64,000 nucleotides of DNA, taken from positions 744,001 through 808,000 of the forward strand of contig NZ_BLJF01000003.1 of assembly GCF_009932335.1 (NCBI RefSeq), written 5' to 3'. Origin of the DNA: Pseudomonas asiatica. Lineage in GTDB: Bacteria > Pseudomonadota > Gammaproteobacteria > Pseudomonadales > Pseudomonadaceae. Every line of letters begins with the position of its first letter. Position 1 is the stretch's first letter. The position numbers and the translations under genes were made by a program. Under the pieces are notes generated by a model. The model saw only the letters and a program-made list of their open reading frames with translations, did not search any database and was not told where the DNA came from. Positions 17,790 through 26,918 of this stretch are shown here, piece by piece.

Positions 17790-17812
17790 ATCGGGGCCAT
17801 CGCGGCCCCGAT
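17790..17812 (+). terminator. Hairpin after msbA
   Basis: ATCGGGGCC (17790-17798) pairs perfectly with GGCCCCGAT (17804-17812) around a 5-nt loop, starting 11 bp after the msbA stop. There is no real U-run behind it, so it is a weak or partial terminator, or an mRNA-end stabiliser. Confidence 0.5.
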
Positions 17813-17865
17813 TGTCACGGGAATTTTCCTGGGGTGATCTGGCCATAAAGCCGTCGTCTACCCTG

Positions 17866-17874
17866 TGCTAATAT
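17866..17874 (+). promoter_or_regulatory. Extended -10 promoter for hldE
   Basis: TGCTAATAT has the TGn extension and five of six -10 consensus bases, 36 bp before the hldE start and downstream of the msbA hairpin. No clear -35 hexamer, as is common for extended -10 promoters. Confidence 0.42.
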
Positions 17875-17909
17875 CCTGCCCCTGTTCATTATTTCCATAT
17901 GGGTTGCCC

Positions 17910-19331
17910 ATGAAGTTGTCCATGCCGCGTTTCGATCAAGCCCCGGTACTGGTGGTCGGCGATGTCATGCTCGACCGCTACTGGCATGGCGGTACTTCAC
18001 GTATCTCGCCTGAAGCGCCAGTCCCGGTGGTCAAGGTCGATCAGATCGAGGATCGCCCCGGCGGCGCGGCCAACGTTGCCTTGAACATCGCCGCCCTGGG
18101 TGCACCGGCTTCGCTGATTGGCGTCACCGGCCAGGATGAGGCCGCCGACAGCCTGGCCAACAGCCTGCAAGCTGCAGGCGTGCGCTCGGTGTTCCAGCGC
18201 ATCGCGCACCAGCCGACCATCGTCAAGCTGCGGGTAATGAGCCGTCACCAGCAGTTGCTGCGCATCGATTTCGAAGAGCCATTCGCCACCGACCCGCTGT
18301 CGCTGGGTGCGGAGGTCGAGAGCCTGCTCGAGGGCGTCAAGGTGCTGGTCCTGTCCGACTACGGCAAGGGCGCACTGAAAAACCACCAGAGCCTGATCCA
18401 GGTGGCGCGGGCCAAAGGTATTCCGGTGCTGGCCGACCCCAAGGGCAAGGATTTTTCCATCTACCGTGGCGCCAGCCTGATCACACCCAACCTCAGCGAG
18501 TTCGAGACCATCGTCGGCCGTTGCGCCGATGAGGCCGAGCTGGTAGCCAAGGGCTTGCAGCTGCTGCAGGACCTGGACCTGGGCGCCTTGTTGGTGACCC
18601 GTGGCGAGCACGGCATGACCCTGCTGCGCACCGGGCAGCCGGCGCTGCACCTGCCGGCGCGGGCGCGTGAAGTGTTCGATGTGACCGGTGCCGGTGATAC
18701 CGTCATCTCCACCCTCGCCGCGGCCATCGCTGCCGGCGAGGACCTGCCCCACGCGGTGGCCCTGGCCAATCTGGCAGCGGGCATCGTGGTCGGCAAGCTG
18801 GGTACGGCTGCGATCAGCGCCCCCGAGCTGCGCCGGGCGATCCAGCGTGAGGAAGGCTCCGAGCGCGGCGTGCTCGGCCTGGAGCAACTGCTGCTGGCCA
18901 TTGATGACGCGCGGGCGCACAAAGAGAAGATCGTCTTCACCAACGGCTGCTTCGACATCCTGCATGCCGGGCATGTCACCTACCTGGAGCAGGCGCGGGC
19001 CCAGGGTGATCGCCTGATCGTCGCGGTCAACGACGATGCCTCGGTCAGCCGCCTGAAAGGGCCGGGCCGGCCGATCAACAGCGTCGACCGGCGCATGGCC
19101 GTGCTGGCCGGGCTGGGGGCGGTGGACTGGGTCATCAGCTTCCCCGAGGGTACACCGGAGAACCTGCTGAGCCAGGTCAAGCCGGACGTGCTGGTCAAGG
19201 GTGGCGACTATGGTATCGACCAGGTGGTAGGGGCCGATATCGTCAAGGCCTATGGCGGTACCGTGAAGGTGCTGGGGCTGGTCGAAAACAGCTCGACTAC
19301 AGCAATCGTCGAGAAGATTCGCAAGAACTGA
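17910..19331 (+). CDS. hldE: Bifunctional heptose 7-phosphate kinase / heptose 1-phosphate adenylyltransferase HldE
   Basis: Makes ADP-heptose for the LPS inner core. The protein is 473 aa, the standard fused length. The N-terminal ribokinase domain (1 to about 320) has [16 protein letters not shown] and the anion-hole motif [14 protein letters not shown]. The C-terminal nucleotidyltransferase domain begins [20 protein letters not shown] at about 343, with the HAGH nucleotide motif. ATG 17910 ([10 protein letters not shown]) is the expected start; the frame is open upstream to 17865 without support. Followed by a REP-like inverted pair that probably ends transcription against the convergent gene. 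Confidence 0.95.
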   Translation: MKLSMPRFDQAPVLVVGDVMLDRYWHGGTSRISPEAPVPVVKVDQIEDRPGGAANVALNIAALGAPASLIGVTGQDEAADSLANSLQAAGVRSVFQRIAHQPTIVKLRVMSRHQQLLRIDFEEPFATDPLSLGAEVESLLEGVKVLVLSDYGKGALKNHQSLIQVARAKGIPVLADPKGKDFSIYRGASLITPNLSEFETIVGRCADEAELVAKGLQLLQDLDLGALLVTRGEHGMTLLRTGQPALHLPARAREVFDVTGAGDTVISTLAAAIAAGEDLPHAVALANLAAGIVVGKLGTAAISAPELRRAIQREEGSERGVLGLEQLLLAIDDARAHKEKIVFTNGCFDILHAGHVTYLEQARAQGDRLIVAVNDDASVSRLKGPGRPINSVDRRMAVLAGLGAVDWVISFPEGTPENLLSQVKPDVLVKGGDYGIDQVVGADIVKAYGGTVKVLGLVENSSTTAIVEKIRKN

Positions 19332-19356
19332 TCGAGCCGCTGAGGCTGCCTCATTA

Positions 19357-19453
19357 CCTGTTGGAGCAGCCTTGTGCTGCGAAGAGGCCGGTAGGGCAAA
19401 GCATTTCTTTAGCTCTACCGGCCTCTTCGCAGAACAAGGCTGCTCCTACAGGG
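19357..19453. repeat. Inverted REP-like pair (family D)
   Basis: Arms at 19357-19396 and 19413-19453 share GGAGCAGCCTTGT and GAAGAGGCCGGTAG in inverted order around a 16-nt loop. The sequence differs from the other families here (CAGCCTTG inner element). It lies between the convergent hldE and Nudix-like genes. Confidence 0.8.
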
Positions 19454-19473
19454 GCGGCACAGGCCTCGGAATC

Positions 19474-20442
19474 TTATTTGTGCAGCGAAGTACGCGCCCG
19501 CTCCAGCAGTTCTCGAGCCTTGTCGCCAAACCGTTGCAGGTGTGAAGCCCGCACCGGCTTGTTCTCCACCAATCCCTGCTGCTTAACCCAATCCTTCCAG
19601 CGCACCCGCTCGTCCGTGACTACCCAGCCATCCTGCCGGGCAAAACTTTCGGCCAGGTACAGCCCGCGCGTGCTTGCCGGCACCAGTTCGTCCTTCTTCA
19701 CGGTATACAGCTCAGCCAGTGGCTGGCCGTCCTTCAATGGCATCAGGTACAGGTCTGGTCGTTTGCGATTTAGCCGCGCCACCAGTTGGTCGCCCTCCAG
19801 CCGCTCATCAACGTGGAACAGGCTGAGCTTCTTGGCGTCCCGTGGTACCTGCAGGCGCATATCGTAGATCAGTTGCAGCGAGGCGGTGGGTAAGTGCACA
19901 TACGCGCGTGGCCGTTCCAGCAGCATCAGCTTGCCGCAGTGCACCGGGCGCGCGGCACCGGACTCCGGGGCCAGCACGAAGTGCGGCGTTTCGCGGTAAT
20001 GCAGGGCGGCAGCGTAGGGAATCGGCAGCCAGGTGTCATTGAAGCGCCCGCCCAGCCAGCCTTCCGGGGTTTCCAGCAGGCATTCCTCGGCCACTTCCTG
20101 CACAGCCGTGTGCAATGGCAGGTTCAGTTCCTGCGCCGGTACATAGCCGGAAATCAGTTTCAGCACTACATCGCCGCGGTCTTGACGGCGCTGACGTACC
20201 AGCACCCAGTAATCGCGGTTCTGCCAATGCAGGGTCAGCCTTACCGACACGCCAAGGTTGGCCAGTTCGACCACGAAGCGCTGCATGTCGGGCAGCTGGA
20301 TAGCCTTGCGCCGCTGTTGGATCTGGGCAAAATTCAGCGGCATCCCGATGCTCTGGTAGATCAGACCTTCGGGCGTGGCCTCGACATGTAGCGGTAGTGT
20401 CTTGAAGTTGCTCGGGTTCTTGCGGATCAGCGTTCGCGCCAC
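19474..20442 (-). CDS. Uncharacterised protein with a degenerate Nudix-like motif
   Basis: A 322-aa cytoplasmic protein without membrane segments or signal peptide; function not recognised. The middle contains GYVPAQELNLPLHTAVQE followed by VAEECLLE at about 98-123. This resembles a Nudix box (Gx5Ex7REUxEExGU), but nine residues rather than seven precede the Q-E pair, Gln replaces the Arg, and the box glycine is missing, so hydrolase activity is doubtful. The start is GTG 20442 with a strong AGGAGG site at 20448-20455. Convergent with hldE; 50 bp beyond the end of the aldo/keto reductase gene, so perhaps in the same transcript. Confidence 0.72.
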   Translation of the reverse strand: MARTLIRKNPSNFKTLPLHVEATPEGLIYQSIGMPLNFAQIQQRRKAIQLPDMQRFVVELANLGVSVRLTLHWQNRDYWVLVRQRRQDRGDVVLKLISGYVPAQELNLPLHTAVQEVAEECLLETPEGWLGGRFNDTWLPIPYAAALHYRETPHFVLAPESGAARPVHCGKLMLLERPRAYVHLPTASLQLIYDMRLQVPRDAKKLSLFHVDERLEGDQLVARLNRKRPDLYLMPLKDGQPLAELYTVKKDELVPASTRGLYLAESFARQDGWVVTDERVRWKDWVKQQGLVENKPVRASHLQRFGDKARELLERARTSLHK

Positions 20443-20492
20443 GAGGCTCCTCCTTGCGTCGGGTCAGTCCAGGCCCATGGGCCTGGGGCAAC

Positions 20493-21305
20493 TCAATGCT
20501 GGCCCAGAATACGGGCGACGGTGGCCACGTTGTGGGCCAGGTGCAACGGATTGATGGTGCCGACGATAGCACTGCTCACGCCCGGGTGGGCGAACAGCAG
20601 CTCGAAACTGGCTTGTACCGGGTCAACGCCCGGGGCAAGGCAGATATGCCCACTGGCCAGTGCCTTCTTCACCAGGATGGCCTTGCCGTGTTCGGCAGCG
20701 TAGTCCAGCACCGGGCGTTCTGCCTGTTCGTTGAGGTTGTAGGTGACCATGGCGCAGTCGCCTTGCTCCAGTGCCTTCAGGCCGCCGGCGACGGTCTTGC
20801 CAGACAGGCCGAAGCCGAGGATCTTGCCCTCCTGCTTGAGCTCGGCAAGGGTCTGGTAGACCTCCTGCTGTTCGAGGATCGCCAGGTCGTTGCCGTCCGA
20901 ATGCACCAGCACCAATTCGATGCGGTCGGTTTCCAGGCGCCGCAGGCTTCGCTCCACCGAGCGGCGGGTATGGGCGGCGCTGAAATCGAAGTGGGATTGG
21001 CCGTTGTCGAATTCTTCGCCAACCTTGCTGACGATCACCCATTCATCGCGCTGGCCGCGCAGCAGCGGGCCCAGGCGTTCTTCGCTGCGGCCGTAGGCTG
21101 GGGCGGTGTCGATCAGGTTGATACCCAGCTCGCGGGCCTGGGCCAGCAGCAGACGGGCTTCGTCGTCGCCGGGGATGGTGAAACCGGTAGGGTACTTGAC
21201 GCCCTGGTCGCGGCCCAGCTTGACCGTGCCCAGGCCCAGCGGCGAAACCTTTAAACCAGTGCTGCCCAAGGGGCGATGGAAGTCGTGCAGGGTCGGCAGG
21301 CTCAT
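20493..21305 (-). CDS. Aldo/keto reductase
   Basis: NADPH-type oxidoreductase with a TIM-barrel fold, 270 aa. The catalytic tetrad can be placed: Asp and Tyr in IDTAPAYGRSEERLG, Lys in VIVSKVGEEF, His in LVLVHSDGND. The C-terminal cofactor region reads SSAIVGTINPLHL. Its ATG overlaps the stop of the upstream FAD oxidoreductase gene by 4 bp, so the two are translationally coupled and may work on one pathway. Substrate is unknown. Confidence 0.88.
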   Translation of the reverse strand: MSLPTLHDFHRPLGSTGLKVSPLGLGTVKLGRDQGVKYPTGFTIPGDDEARLLLAQARELGINLIDTAPAYGRSEERLGPLLRGQRDEWVIVSKVGEEFDNGQSHFDFSAAHTRRSVERSLRRLETDRIELVLVHSDGNDLAILEQQEVYQTLAELKQEGKILGFGLSGKTVAGGLKALEQGDCAMVTYNLNEQAERPVLDYAAEHGKAILVKKALASGHICLAPGVDPVQASFELLFAHPGVSSAIVGTINPLHLAHNVATVARILGQH

Positions 21306-22477
21306 GGCAGCAGTTGCTCCCAGGCCGGTACGCCCAGCGGTGGGCGTGGCAGGTCAGCCAGGTCGGCCTGCGCCTGTGGGCGGATACCGTCGCGCTCTAG
21401 GTGGCTGATGACCCGGTCGCTGAAGTCCGGTGCCAGGGCCAGCTTGGTCGGCCAGCCCACCAGCAGGCGTTGCTGGTCGGCGAGGAAGGCGTTGTCCGGG
21501 CGTACCAGGCCCGATTGCGCCGGTTCCGCTCGGTCGACCCGCAGGGTGGCCCAGCGCACTTGGCTCTGGTCGACCCATGGCAGCAGGCTGGCGATTTCTT
21601 TCTGTGCCGCGGCGATTTGCGCAGCCGGCTCGCGGGCAACGCCGTCGGCTTCGGCCAGGTCGCCACCCAGGTACCAGACCCACTGGCCATCGGCGGCCGG
21701 GTGGGTGGTCACCGTCACCCGTGGCTTCGGCCCGCCGCCCAGGCAATGGGCGTAAAGCGGTTTAAGGTTGGCACCCTTGGCCATCACCATATGCAGCGGG
21801 CGTGTCTGCATGGCTGGCTGGTTCAGGCCCAGGGCATGCAGCAGTTGCTCGGTGCCGGCGCCGGCGCTGAGCACGATACGCTGTGCGCGGATGTCGCGCT
21901 CGTCGACGCGCAGGCCAACCAGGTCTTCGCCCTCGCGCAGCGGCTCGATGTGCTCACCGGCCAGCAGGCTGTCGCCTGCCAGCTCAGCCAGGTTGGCCAG
22001 CAGGCTGGGCACGTCGATGACCAGCTCGGCCAAGCGATAGACCTTGCCCTTGAAGGCGCGGTCCTGCAGCGCGGGCGGTAGTTGCTCGCCCTTCACCTGG
22101 TCGACCCGGCCGCGCACGGCCTTGCTGGCGAAGAAACTGGTGAGATTGCCGGCCAGGGTGCCAGGCGACCACAGGTAATGGGCGTCGGACAGCAGGCGAG
22201 TGCGGGTCAGGTCCAGCTCGCCGCTGCCGCTCAGCGCTTCGCGCCAGCGTCGCGGCATGTCGGCGATGGCTTCCGAAGCGCCGGTGAGGGCGCCATGCAG
22301 GGCGTACTTGGTGCCGCCATGGATGATGCCCTGAGACTTGATGGTCTGCGCGCCGCCAAGGCTGGCGCGTTCCACCAGTACTGTCGAGTAGCCCAGCCGG
22401 CGCAGGCGGGCATTGAGCCAGAGGCCTGCGACCCCGGCGCCGACGATCAGCACGTCAGTGGAAATGGCAGATGGCAT
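21302..22477 (-). CDS. FAD-dependent oxidoreductase (DAO/GlpD-like fold)
   Basis: A 391-aa flavoprotein. The N-terminal dinucleotide-binding motif is VLIVGAGVAGLWLNARLRRLG (GxGxxG), followed by IKSQGIIHGGTKYALHG, the second FAD contact seen in glycerol-3-phosphate dehydrogenase and D-amino-acid oxidase relatives. No membrane segment is seen. ATG 22477 follows GAGGT. Overlaps the aldo/keto reductase gene by 4 bp. The substrate cannot be read from sequence. Confidence 0.85.
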   Translation of the reverse strand: MPSAISTDVLIVGAGVAGLWLNARLRRLGYSTVLVERASLGGAQTIKSQGIIHGGTKYALHGALTGASEAIADMPRRWREALSGSGELDLTRTRLLSDAHYLWSPGTLAGNLTSFFASKAVRGRVDQVKGEQLPPALQDRAFKGKVYRLAELVIDVPSLLANLAELAGDSLLAGEHIEPLREGEDLVGLRVDERDIRAQRIVLSAGAGTEQLLHALGLNQPAMQTRPLHMVMAKGANLKPLYAHCLGGGPKPRVTVTTHPAADGQWVWYLGGDLAEADGVAREPAAQIAAAQKEIASLLPWVDQSQVRWATLRVDRAEPAQSGLVRPDNAFLADQQRLLVGWPTKLALAPDFSDRVISHLERDGIRPQAQADLADLPRPPLGVPAWEQLLP

Positions 22478-22542
22478 GGCGGTACCTCGAAGACTGGGAC
22501 AGCTGGCAAGTATACAGGGTCGGGCCGATGTGGGCTTTGCGT

Positions 22543-22658
22543 TCCTGGGGCTGCTGCGCAGCCCTATCGCGACACAAGGCCGCTCCTACAGGCCCCGCGC
22601 ATGCCTCGGTCCCTGTAGGAGCGGCCTTGTGTCGCGATAGGGCCGCGAAGCGGCCCCA
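22543..22658. repeat. Inverted REP-like pair (family C)
   Basis: Facing copies at 22543-22592 and 22611-22658 with core CGCGACACAAGGCCGCTCCT and flanking GGGGC-GC hairpin. The same family recurs at 29177, 43809 and 49219 as pairs and at 33468 as a single copy. It lies between the emrE-like gene end and the FAD oxidoreductase start. Confidence 0.86.
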
Positions 22659-22676
22659 AAATCCATCAGGCAAACA

Positions 22677-23009
22677 TCAATGCCCAGCAGTCTTCGAAAA
22701 CAGCTGAATCACCACCACCCCACCCACAATCATCGCCATCCCCAGCATCGCTGGCACATCCAGCTTCTGCCCATAGATCACCAGCGCTGCCACACTGATC
22801 AGCACAATCCCCAGCCCCGACCAGATGGCATAGGCGATCCCCACCGGAATGCTGCGCACCACCAGGGTCAGCATCCAGAAAGCAATGCCGTAACCAACCA
22901 CCATCAGCAGCAACGGCAAGGGCGTACTCAAGCCTTTCACCGCTTTCATGGAAGCGGTGGCGATGACTTCGGCGCAGATGGCGATGGCGAGGTAGGTGTA
23001 GGCATTCAT
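22677..23009 (-). CDS. SMR-family small multidrug efflux protein (EmrE-like)
   Basis: A 110-aa protein with four transmembrane helices, the standard SMR length. Works as an antiparallel dimer exchanging protons for cationic drugs or related compounds. The essential Glu14 is present (IAICAEVIATASMKA), as is the YAIWSGLG signature in helix 3. Divergent from a LysR regulator across 87 bp. ATG 23009 follows GGAGGATCTCGCC. EmrE-type export is favoured over the guanidinium (SugE/Gdx) subtype, but this is not settled by eye. Confidence 0.85.
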   Translation of the reverse strand: MNAYTYLAIAICAEVIATASMKAVKGLSTPLPLLLMVVGYGIAFWMLTLVVRSIPVGIAYAIWSGLGIVLISVAALVIYGQKLDVPAMLGMAMIVGGVVVIQLFSKTAGH

Positions 23010-23037
23010 GGCGAGATCCTCCGTTAGCTGACCGCAG

Positions 23038-23065
23038 ATTCTAGTCCCACCCCGAATGGGGTAAA
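23038..23065 (-). promoter_or_regulatory. Promoter of the SMR efflux gene
   Basis: On the minus strand, TTTACC (23060-23065) and TAGAAT (23038-23043) are spaced by 16 bp, about 30 bp before the start codon. The LysR site lies just upstream, as expected for an activated promoter. Confidence 0.45.
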
Positions 23066-23071
23066 GTCATT

Positions 23072-23094
23072 ACCTATCACTATACGAGATAGGT
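23072..23094. promoter_or_regulatory. LysR-type operator (T-N11-A)
   Basis: ACCTATC (23072-23078) and GATAGGT (23088-23094) form an inverted repeat with the ATC-N9-GAT form of the T-N11-A motif bound by LysR regulators. It abuts the regulator's own start codon at 23097, so it would give autoregulation and control of the divergent efflux gene. Inferred from pattern and position. Confidence 0.6.
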
Positions 23095-23096
23095 TG

Positions 23097-23987
23097 ATGG
23101 CCGAGCACTGGAACCTTGAACAGTTGCGTACTTTCCTGCGCGTTGCAGAACTGCGCTCGTTCTCTGCCGTGGCCCGCGAGCAGCGCAAGGCCCAGTCGGC
23201 AATCAGCAGCGCGATCGCCCTGCTCGAAACCGACCTGGGGGTAACCTTGTTCGAGCGCAGCAGTGGCCGGCAACCCAAGCTGACCGAGAACGGCAGCGCC
23301 CTGTTGGAAGATGCCCGCGAACTGTTGCGCCAGTGCGAGCGTCTGGATGGCCGTGCGTTGGCGCTGATGCGCGGGCAGGAGGCCTTGTTGCGGGTCGCCC
23401 AGGACGAAGCCATGCCCTATCAGCCGGTCATTGACAGCCTCGACGAACTGGCCAGCCGCTACCCGTTCCTGGAGGTGCAGCTGGCCAGCGGTGCCCAGGG
23501 CGATGTGGCGCGCAAGCTGGTGGAGCGGCGCGCCGATCTTGGACTGTTCTTCCACCACGAGAGCATCCCGGCCTCGCTGGAGCGGCGCGCCTTGGGTAGC
23601 GTCGAAATGGTCACGGTATGCGCGGTCGGTCACCCGCTCGCCGGCGAAGGCCGGGTTACCCGGCAGCAACTGGCGCGCCACCGACAATTGTTGATTGCCC
23701 CGCAGCAAAGCGGCTACCCCGGCGGCGAAGCGATCAGCCCGCAGGTGTGGCGCGCCGACAGCTTCTACGCCATGGCCGAACTGCTGATGCGTGGCCTGGG
23801 GTGGGCCTGGCTGCCGCGGCACGTGGTGCAGTACCCGACCTACCAGGCGCACATGGTCGAACTGGACAGCGAGTGGCGGCCACCGGCCTTGGTGGTGGAG
23901 CTGGCCTGGCGTCGCGACGAGCCGCTGGGGCCTGCTGCGCAGTGGCTGGCCGAGCGCTTTGCGGTGCACCTGCGCGCGATCGGGTAA
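23097..23987 (+). CDS. LysR-family transcriptional regulator
   Basis: A 296-aa regulator. The N-terminal winged helix-turn-helix (about 6-65) includes LEQLRTFLRVAELRSFSAVA and AQSAISSAIALLETDLG; the rest is the periplasmic-binding-protein-like effector domain. Divergent from the SMR gene with a T-N11-A site between them, so it probably controls that gene. ATG 23097 is used; a TTG one codon earlier is possible. Effector unknown. Ends 11 bp before waaA. Confidence 0.88.
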   Translation: MAEHWNLEQLRTFLRVAELRSFSAVAREQRKAQSAISSAIALLETDLGVTLFERSSGRQPKLTENGSALLEDARELLRQCERLDGRALALMRGQEALLRVAQDEAMPYQPVIDSLDELASRYPFLEVQLASGAQGDVARKLVERRADLGLFFHHESIPASLERRALGSVEMVTVCAVGHPLAGEGRVTRQQLARHRQLLIAPQQSGYPGGEAISPQVWRADSFYAMAELLMRGLGWAWLPRHVVQYPTYQAHMVELDSEWRPPALVVELAWRRDEPLGPAAQWLAERFAVHLRAIG

Positions 23988-23998
23988 ACTCCGCGGCC

Positions 23999-25270
23999 AT
24001 GAACAGAACTCTCTTTACTTTGTTGTTTCACCTGGGCCTGCCGCTGGTTGCGCTGCGCCTTTATTTGCGCGCGCGCAAGGCGCCGGCCTATGGTCAACGC
24101 ATTGGCGAGCGCTTTGCTTTCAGGCTGCCGCCCATGCGCCGGGGCGGCATCTGGGTGCACGCGGTATCGGTGGGCGAGAGCATTGCGGCGGCACCGATGG
24201 TGCGCGCCTTGCTCAAGGCCTACCCGGAATTGCCGATCACGCTTACCTGCATGACCCCCACCGGCTCAGAGCGTATTCGCGCCATGTTCGCCGACGAACC
24301 ACGCGTGCAGCATTGCTACCTGCCCTACGACCTGCCTTGGGCGGCAGGGCGCTTTCTCGACCATGTGCAGCCGAAGCTGGGCATCATCATGGAAACCGAG
24401 CTGTGGCCCAACCACATCCACCAGTGTGCGAAGCGCGGCATTCCGGTAGCGCTGGCCAACGCACGCTTGTCTGAGCGTTCGGCCCGTGGCTATGGGCGCT
24501 TTGCCAGGCTGACCCGGCCGATGCTGGCCGAGATGAGCCTGATTGCCGTGCAGACCGAAACCGAGGCCCGGCGTTTTCGTGACCTGGGCGCGCGCCCGGA
24601 GTGCGTGCAGGTCACCGGTTCGATCAAGTTCGACCTGAAGATCGATGAGCAACTGTTGCCGCGTGCCAAGGCATTGCGTGAACAGTGGGGGGCTGCACAG
24701 CGCCCGGTGTGGATCGCCGCCAGCACCCACGAAGGTGAAGATGCGTTGATCCTGCAGGCACATCGGCAATTGTTGCAGGTGCATGGTGATGCCCTGCTGA
24801 TCCTGGTGCCGCGCCACCCCGAGCGATTCACTGCGGTGCATGCGCTGTGCAGCGAACAGTTCACCACCGTGCGCCGCTCTGCCGGCACACCGGTCGATGC
24901 GCAGACGCGGGTATTGCTCGGCGACACCATGGGCGAGTTGCTGTTTCTCTATGCCCTTGCCGACATTGCCTTCGTCGGTGGTAGCCTGGTGGCGACCGGC
25001 GGGCACAACCCGCTGGAGCCCGCGGCGCTGGCCTTGCCGGTACTGATGGGGCCGCATGTGTTCAACTTCCTTGAAATCAGCGCGATGCTGCGCGAGGCGG
25101 GGGCGTTGCAGCAGGTGGATGATGCCGACGGGCTGGCCGAAGCAGTGCGGCGGCTGGTCGAGTTGCCGCAGGATGCACAGCGCATGGGCGAGGCGGGCAG
25201 GGCTGTAATGCGGGCCAATCAGGGTGCATTGCAGCGCTTGCTCGATGGCCTGGGTGCACTTATCCGCTGA
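23999..25270 (+). CDS. waaA: Kdo transferase WaaA (KdtA)
   Basis: GT30 glycosyltransferase adding Kdo from CMP-Kdo to lipid IVA. The protein is 423 aa, as in E. coli. The N-terminus has a short hydrophobic anchor (LFTLLFHLGLPLVALRLY), then GERFAF and IWVHAVSVGESIAAAPMVRA with the family's invariant V-G-E. Further marks are METELWPN, ANARLSERS and FVGGSLVATGGHNPLEPAAL. ATG 23999 is used; the frame stays open far upstream inside the LysR gene but without the right N-terminus. Convergent with tolC. Confidence 0.95.
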   Translation: MNRTLFTLLFHLGLPLVALRLYLRARKAPAYGQRIGERFAFRLPPMRRGGIWVHAVSVGESIAAAPMVRALLKAYPELPITLTCMTPTGSERIRAMFADEPRVQHCYLPYDLPWAAGRFLDHVQPKLGIIMETELWPNHIHQCAKRGIPVALANARLSERSARGYGRFARLTRPMLAEMSLIAVQTETEARRFRDLGARPECVQVTGSIKFDLKIDEQLLPRAKALREQWGAAQRPVWIAASTHEGEDALILQAHRQLLQVHGDALLILVPRHPERFTAVHALCSEQFTTVRRSAGTPVDAQTRVLLGDTMGELLFLYALADIAFVGGSLVATGGHNPLEPAALALPVLMGPHVFNFLEISAMLREAGALQQVDDADGLAEAVRRLVELPQDAQRMGEAGRAVMRANQGALQRLLDGLGALIR

Positions 25271-25287
25271 GTTTGGTGTTGGGTTTT

Positions 25288-25385
25288 CTGGCCTCATCGC
25301 CGGCAAGCCAGCTCCCACAGGTACTGCACAAGGCTTAAGGCCGTTGGAGAACCTGTGGGAGCTGGCTTGACGGCGATGAGGCCAT
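25288..25385. repeat. Inverted REP pair (family B)
   Basis: Copies at 25288-25323 and 25350-25385 facing each other, the same element as at 5718-5827. One base of the core differs in the second copy (GACGGCGATGAGG against GCCGGCGATGAGG). It fills the gap between the convergent waaA and tolC genes. Confidence 0.86.
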
Positions 25386-25423
25386 CAAAAGCAACCCACC
25401 CTGCGGAAAATACATCCCCTATC

Positions 25424-26860
25424 TCAGGGGCGACGCTCGAAGTTCTTCGCCGCTGCAGCCGCCAGGTCCGGCGGCAGGAAGTCCTTGTCCGGGTTGTAGT
25501 CTGGCTTCAGGTACCGCTTGAGGTCCTGCAGGTCCTGCGGGCTCAAGGTGCCGGCTGCCTGCTTCAGGCTCAGGTTGTCGAGGATGTAGTCATAGCGGCT
25601 GTTGTTGTAGTCGCGCACCGAGGTGTACAGCTGACGCTGGGCGTCAAGCACGTCGACGATATTGCGGGTGCCCACCTGGTAGCCGATCTCGGTGGCTTCC
25701 AGCGCGCTCTGGTTGGAGATGATCGACTGCTTGCGCGCCTGCACCTGTTCCACGTCGGTATTCACTGCGCGGTGCAGGTTGCGGGTGTTTTCCACCACCT
25801 GGCGGCGCAGGCTTTCACGCTGCTGCTCGGTCTGGCTCAGGCGCTGGTAGGCCTCGCGCACCTGCGAACTGGTCAGGCCGCCGCTGTAGATCGGGATGTT
25901 CAACTGCAGGCCGATGCTGGTCTGCTCGACGTCGCCGCTATAGCGCGTAACGGGGGCCGGCGCGGGGTTGGTGAAACCGAAGTTGTCGTTGTCACCCTTC
26001 TGGTACTTGGCAACTGCGTCCAGGGTCGGCGCGTGGCCGGCCTTGCGCTGGCGCAGGGTTTCCTCGGCAGCGACGACCGCGTGGTTGGTGGCCAGCAGGT
26101 TGAGGTTCTGGCGCCCGGCGGTTTCGACCCAGGCCTTGGCGTCGTTGGGCGTAGGCACCTGCACTGGCAAGGTATGGACCACGCCTTGAATCGATGTGTA
26201 TTCCCGGTTGGTCAGGGTCACCAGGGCCTCGAAGGCATCCTGTACCTGGCGCTCGGCAATGATTCGGTTGGCCCGCGCTGTATCGTAGCTGGCCTGGGAT
26301 TGCAGCACGTCGGTCTTGTCGGAGAGGCCGACGTCGAATCGTTCGTTGGACTGGTCCAGCTGGCGCTTGAAGGCCGCTTCCTCGGCCTTGGTCGCGGCCA
26401 GGTTGTCCTGGGCACGGAGCACGGCGAAGTAATTCTGCGCGGTTTGCAGGATCAGGTTCTGCTCGGTCGCCGACAGCTCCAGCGCCGCCTGTTCGTTGAC
26501 CGCTTCGGCTGCCTGCAACTGGAACCAGCGATCAGCGCGGAATATAGGTTGCGCCAGGGTTGCGCTCCAGGTGTTGCCGCTGCGGTTGCTGGTGGCCGAT
26601 GGTTCGTCCAGCTTGGTGCGGGTGTTCAGCATTTCGGCACCGGCCGACAGGTTAGGCAGCAACCCGGCGCGAGCCTGCGGTACCACTTCGCGGCGGGCGC
26701 CGTAATCGGCGCGGGCCGCAGCCAGGTCAGCGTTGTTGTCGACCGCTTCCTGATAGACGCTGACCAGGTCGGTTTTCACTGTAGTGGGCACGTCCGCTGC
26801 CCAGACCACTCCGTTGGACGCACAAGACACGGCTATTGCCAGTGAGAGTTTGCGCAGCAT
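25424..26860 (-). CDS. tolC: TolC family outer-membrane efflux channel
   Basis: Trimeric outer-membrane duct for type I secretion and drug efflux. The protein is 478 aa with a signal peptide (MLRKLSLAIAVSCASNGVVWA, cut before AD) and the two internally repeated OEP halves rich in long coiled-coil helices. The half-repeats are recognisable by SVYQEAVDNNADLAAARADY and ALEATEIGYQVGTRNIVDVL. ATG 26860 is chosen because it starts the signal peptide; the frame is open upstream to 27022. The nearby nudF-yqiB-cpdA-yqiA-parE order supports positional orthology with E. coli tolC. Confidence 0.92.
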   Translation of the reverse strand: MLRKLSLAIAVSCASNGVVWAADVPTTVKTDLVSVYQEAVDNNADLAAARADYGARREVVPQARAGLLPNLSAGAEMLNTRTKLDEPSATSNRSGNTWSATLAQPIFRADRWFQLQAAEAVNEQAALELSATEQNLILQTAQNYFAVLRAQDNLAATKAEEAAFKRQLDQSNERFDVGLSDKTDVLQSQASYDTARANRIIAERQVQDAFEALVTLTNREYTSIQGVVHTLPVQVPTPNDAKAWVETAGRQNLNLLATNHAVVAAEETLRQRKAGHAPTLDAVAKYQKGDNDNFGFTNPAPAPVTRYSGDVEQTSIGLQLNIPIYSGGLTSSQVREAYQRLSQTEQQRESLRRQVVENTRNLHRAVNTDVEQVQARKQSIISNQSALEATEIGYQVGTRNIVDVLDAQRQLYTSVRDYNNSRYDYILDNLSLKQAAGTLSPQDLQDLKRYLKPDYNPDKDFLPPDLAAAAAKNFERRP

Positions 26861-26918
26861 AGAGGCAATCCTTGTACGAAATTTAATTACTGAACTGTTG
26901 AGTATCGAGCGACGGGCC

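Noticed and set aside
15947..17818. A 623-codon antisense frame over msbA
   Set aside because: Shadow of MsbA; no ribosome site and no recognisable domains.
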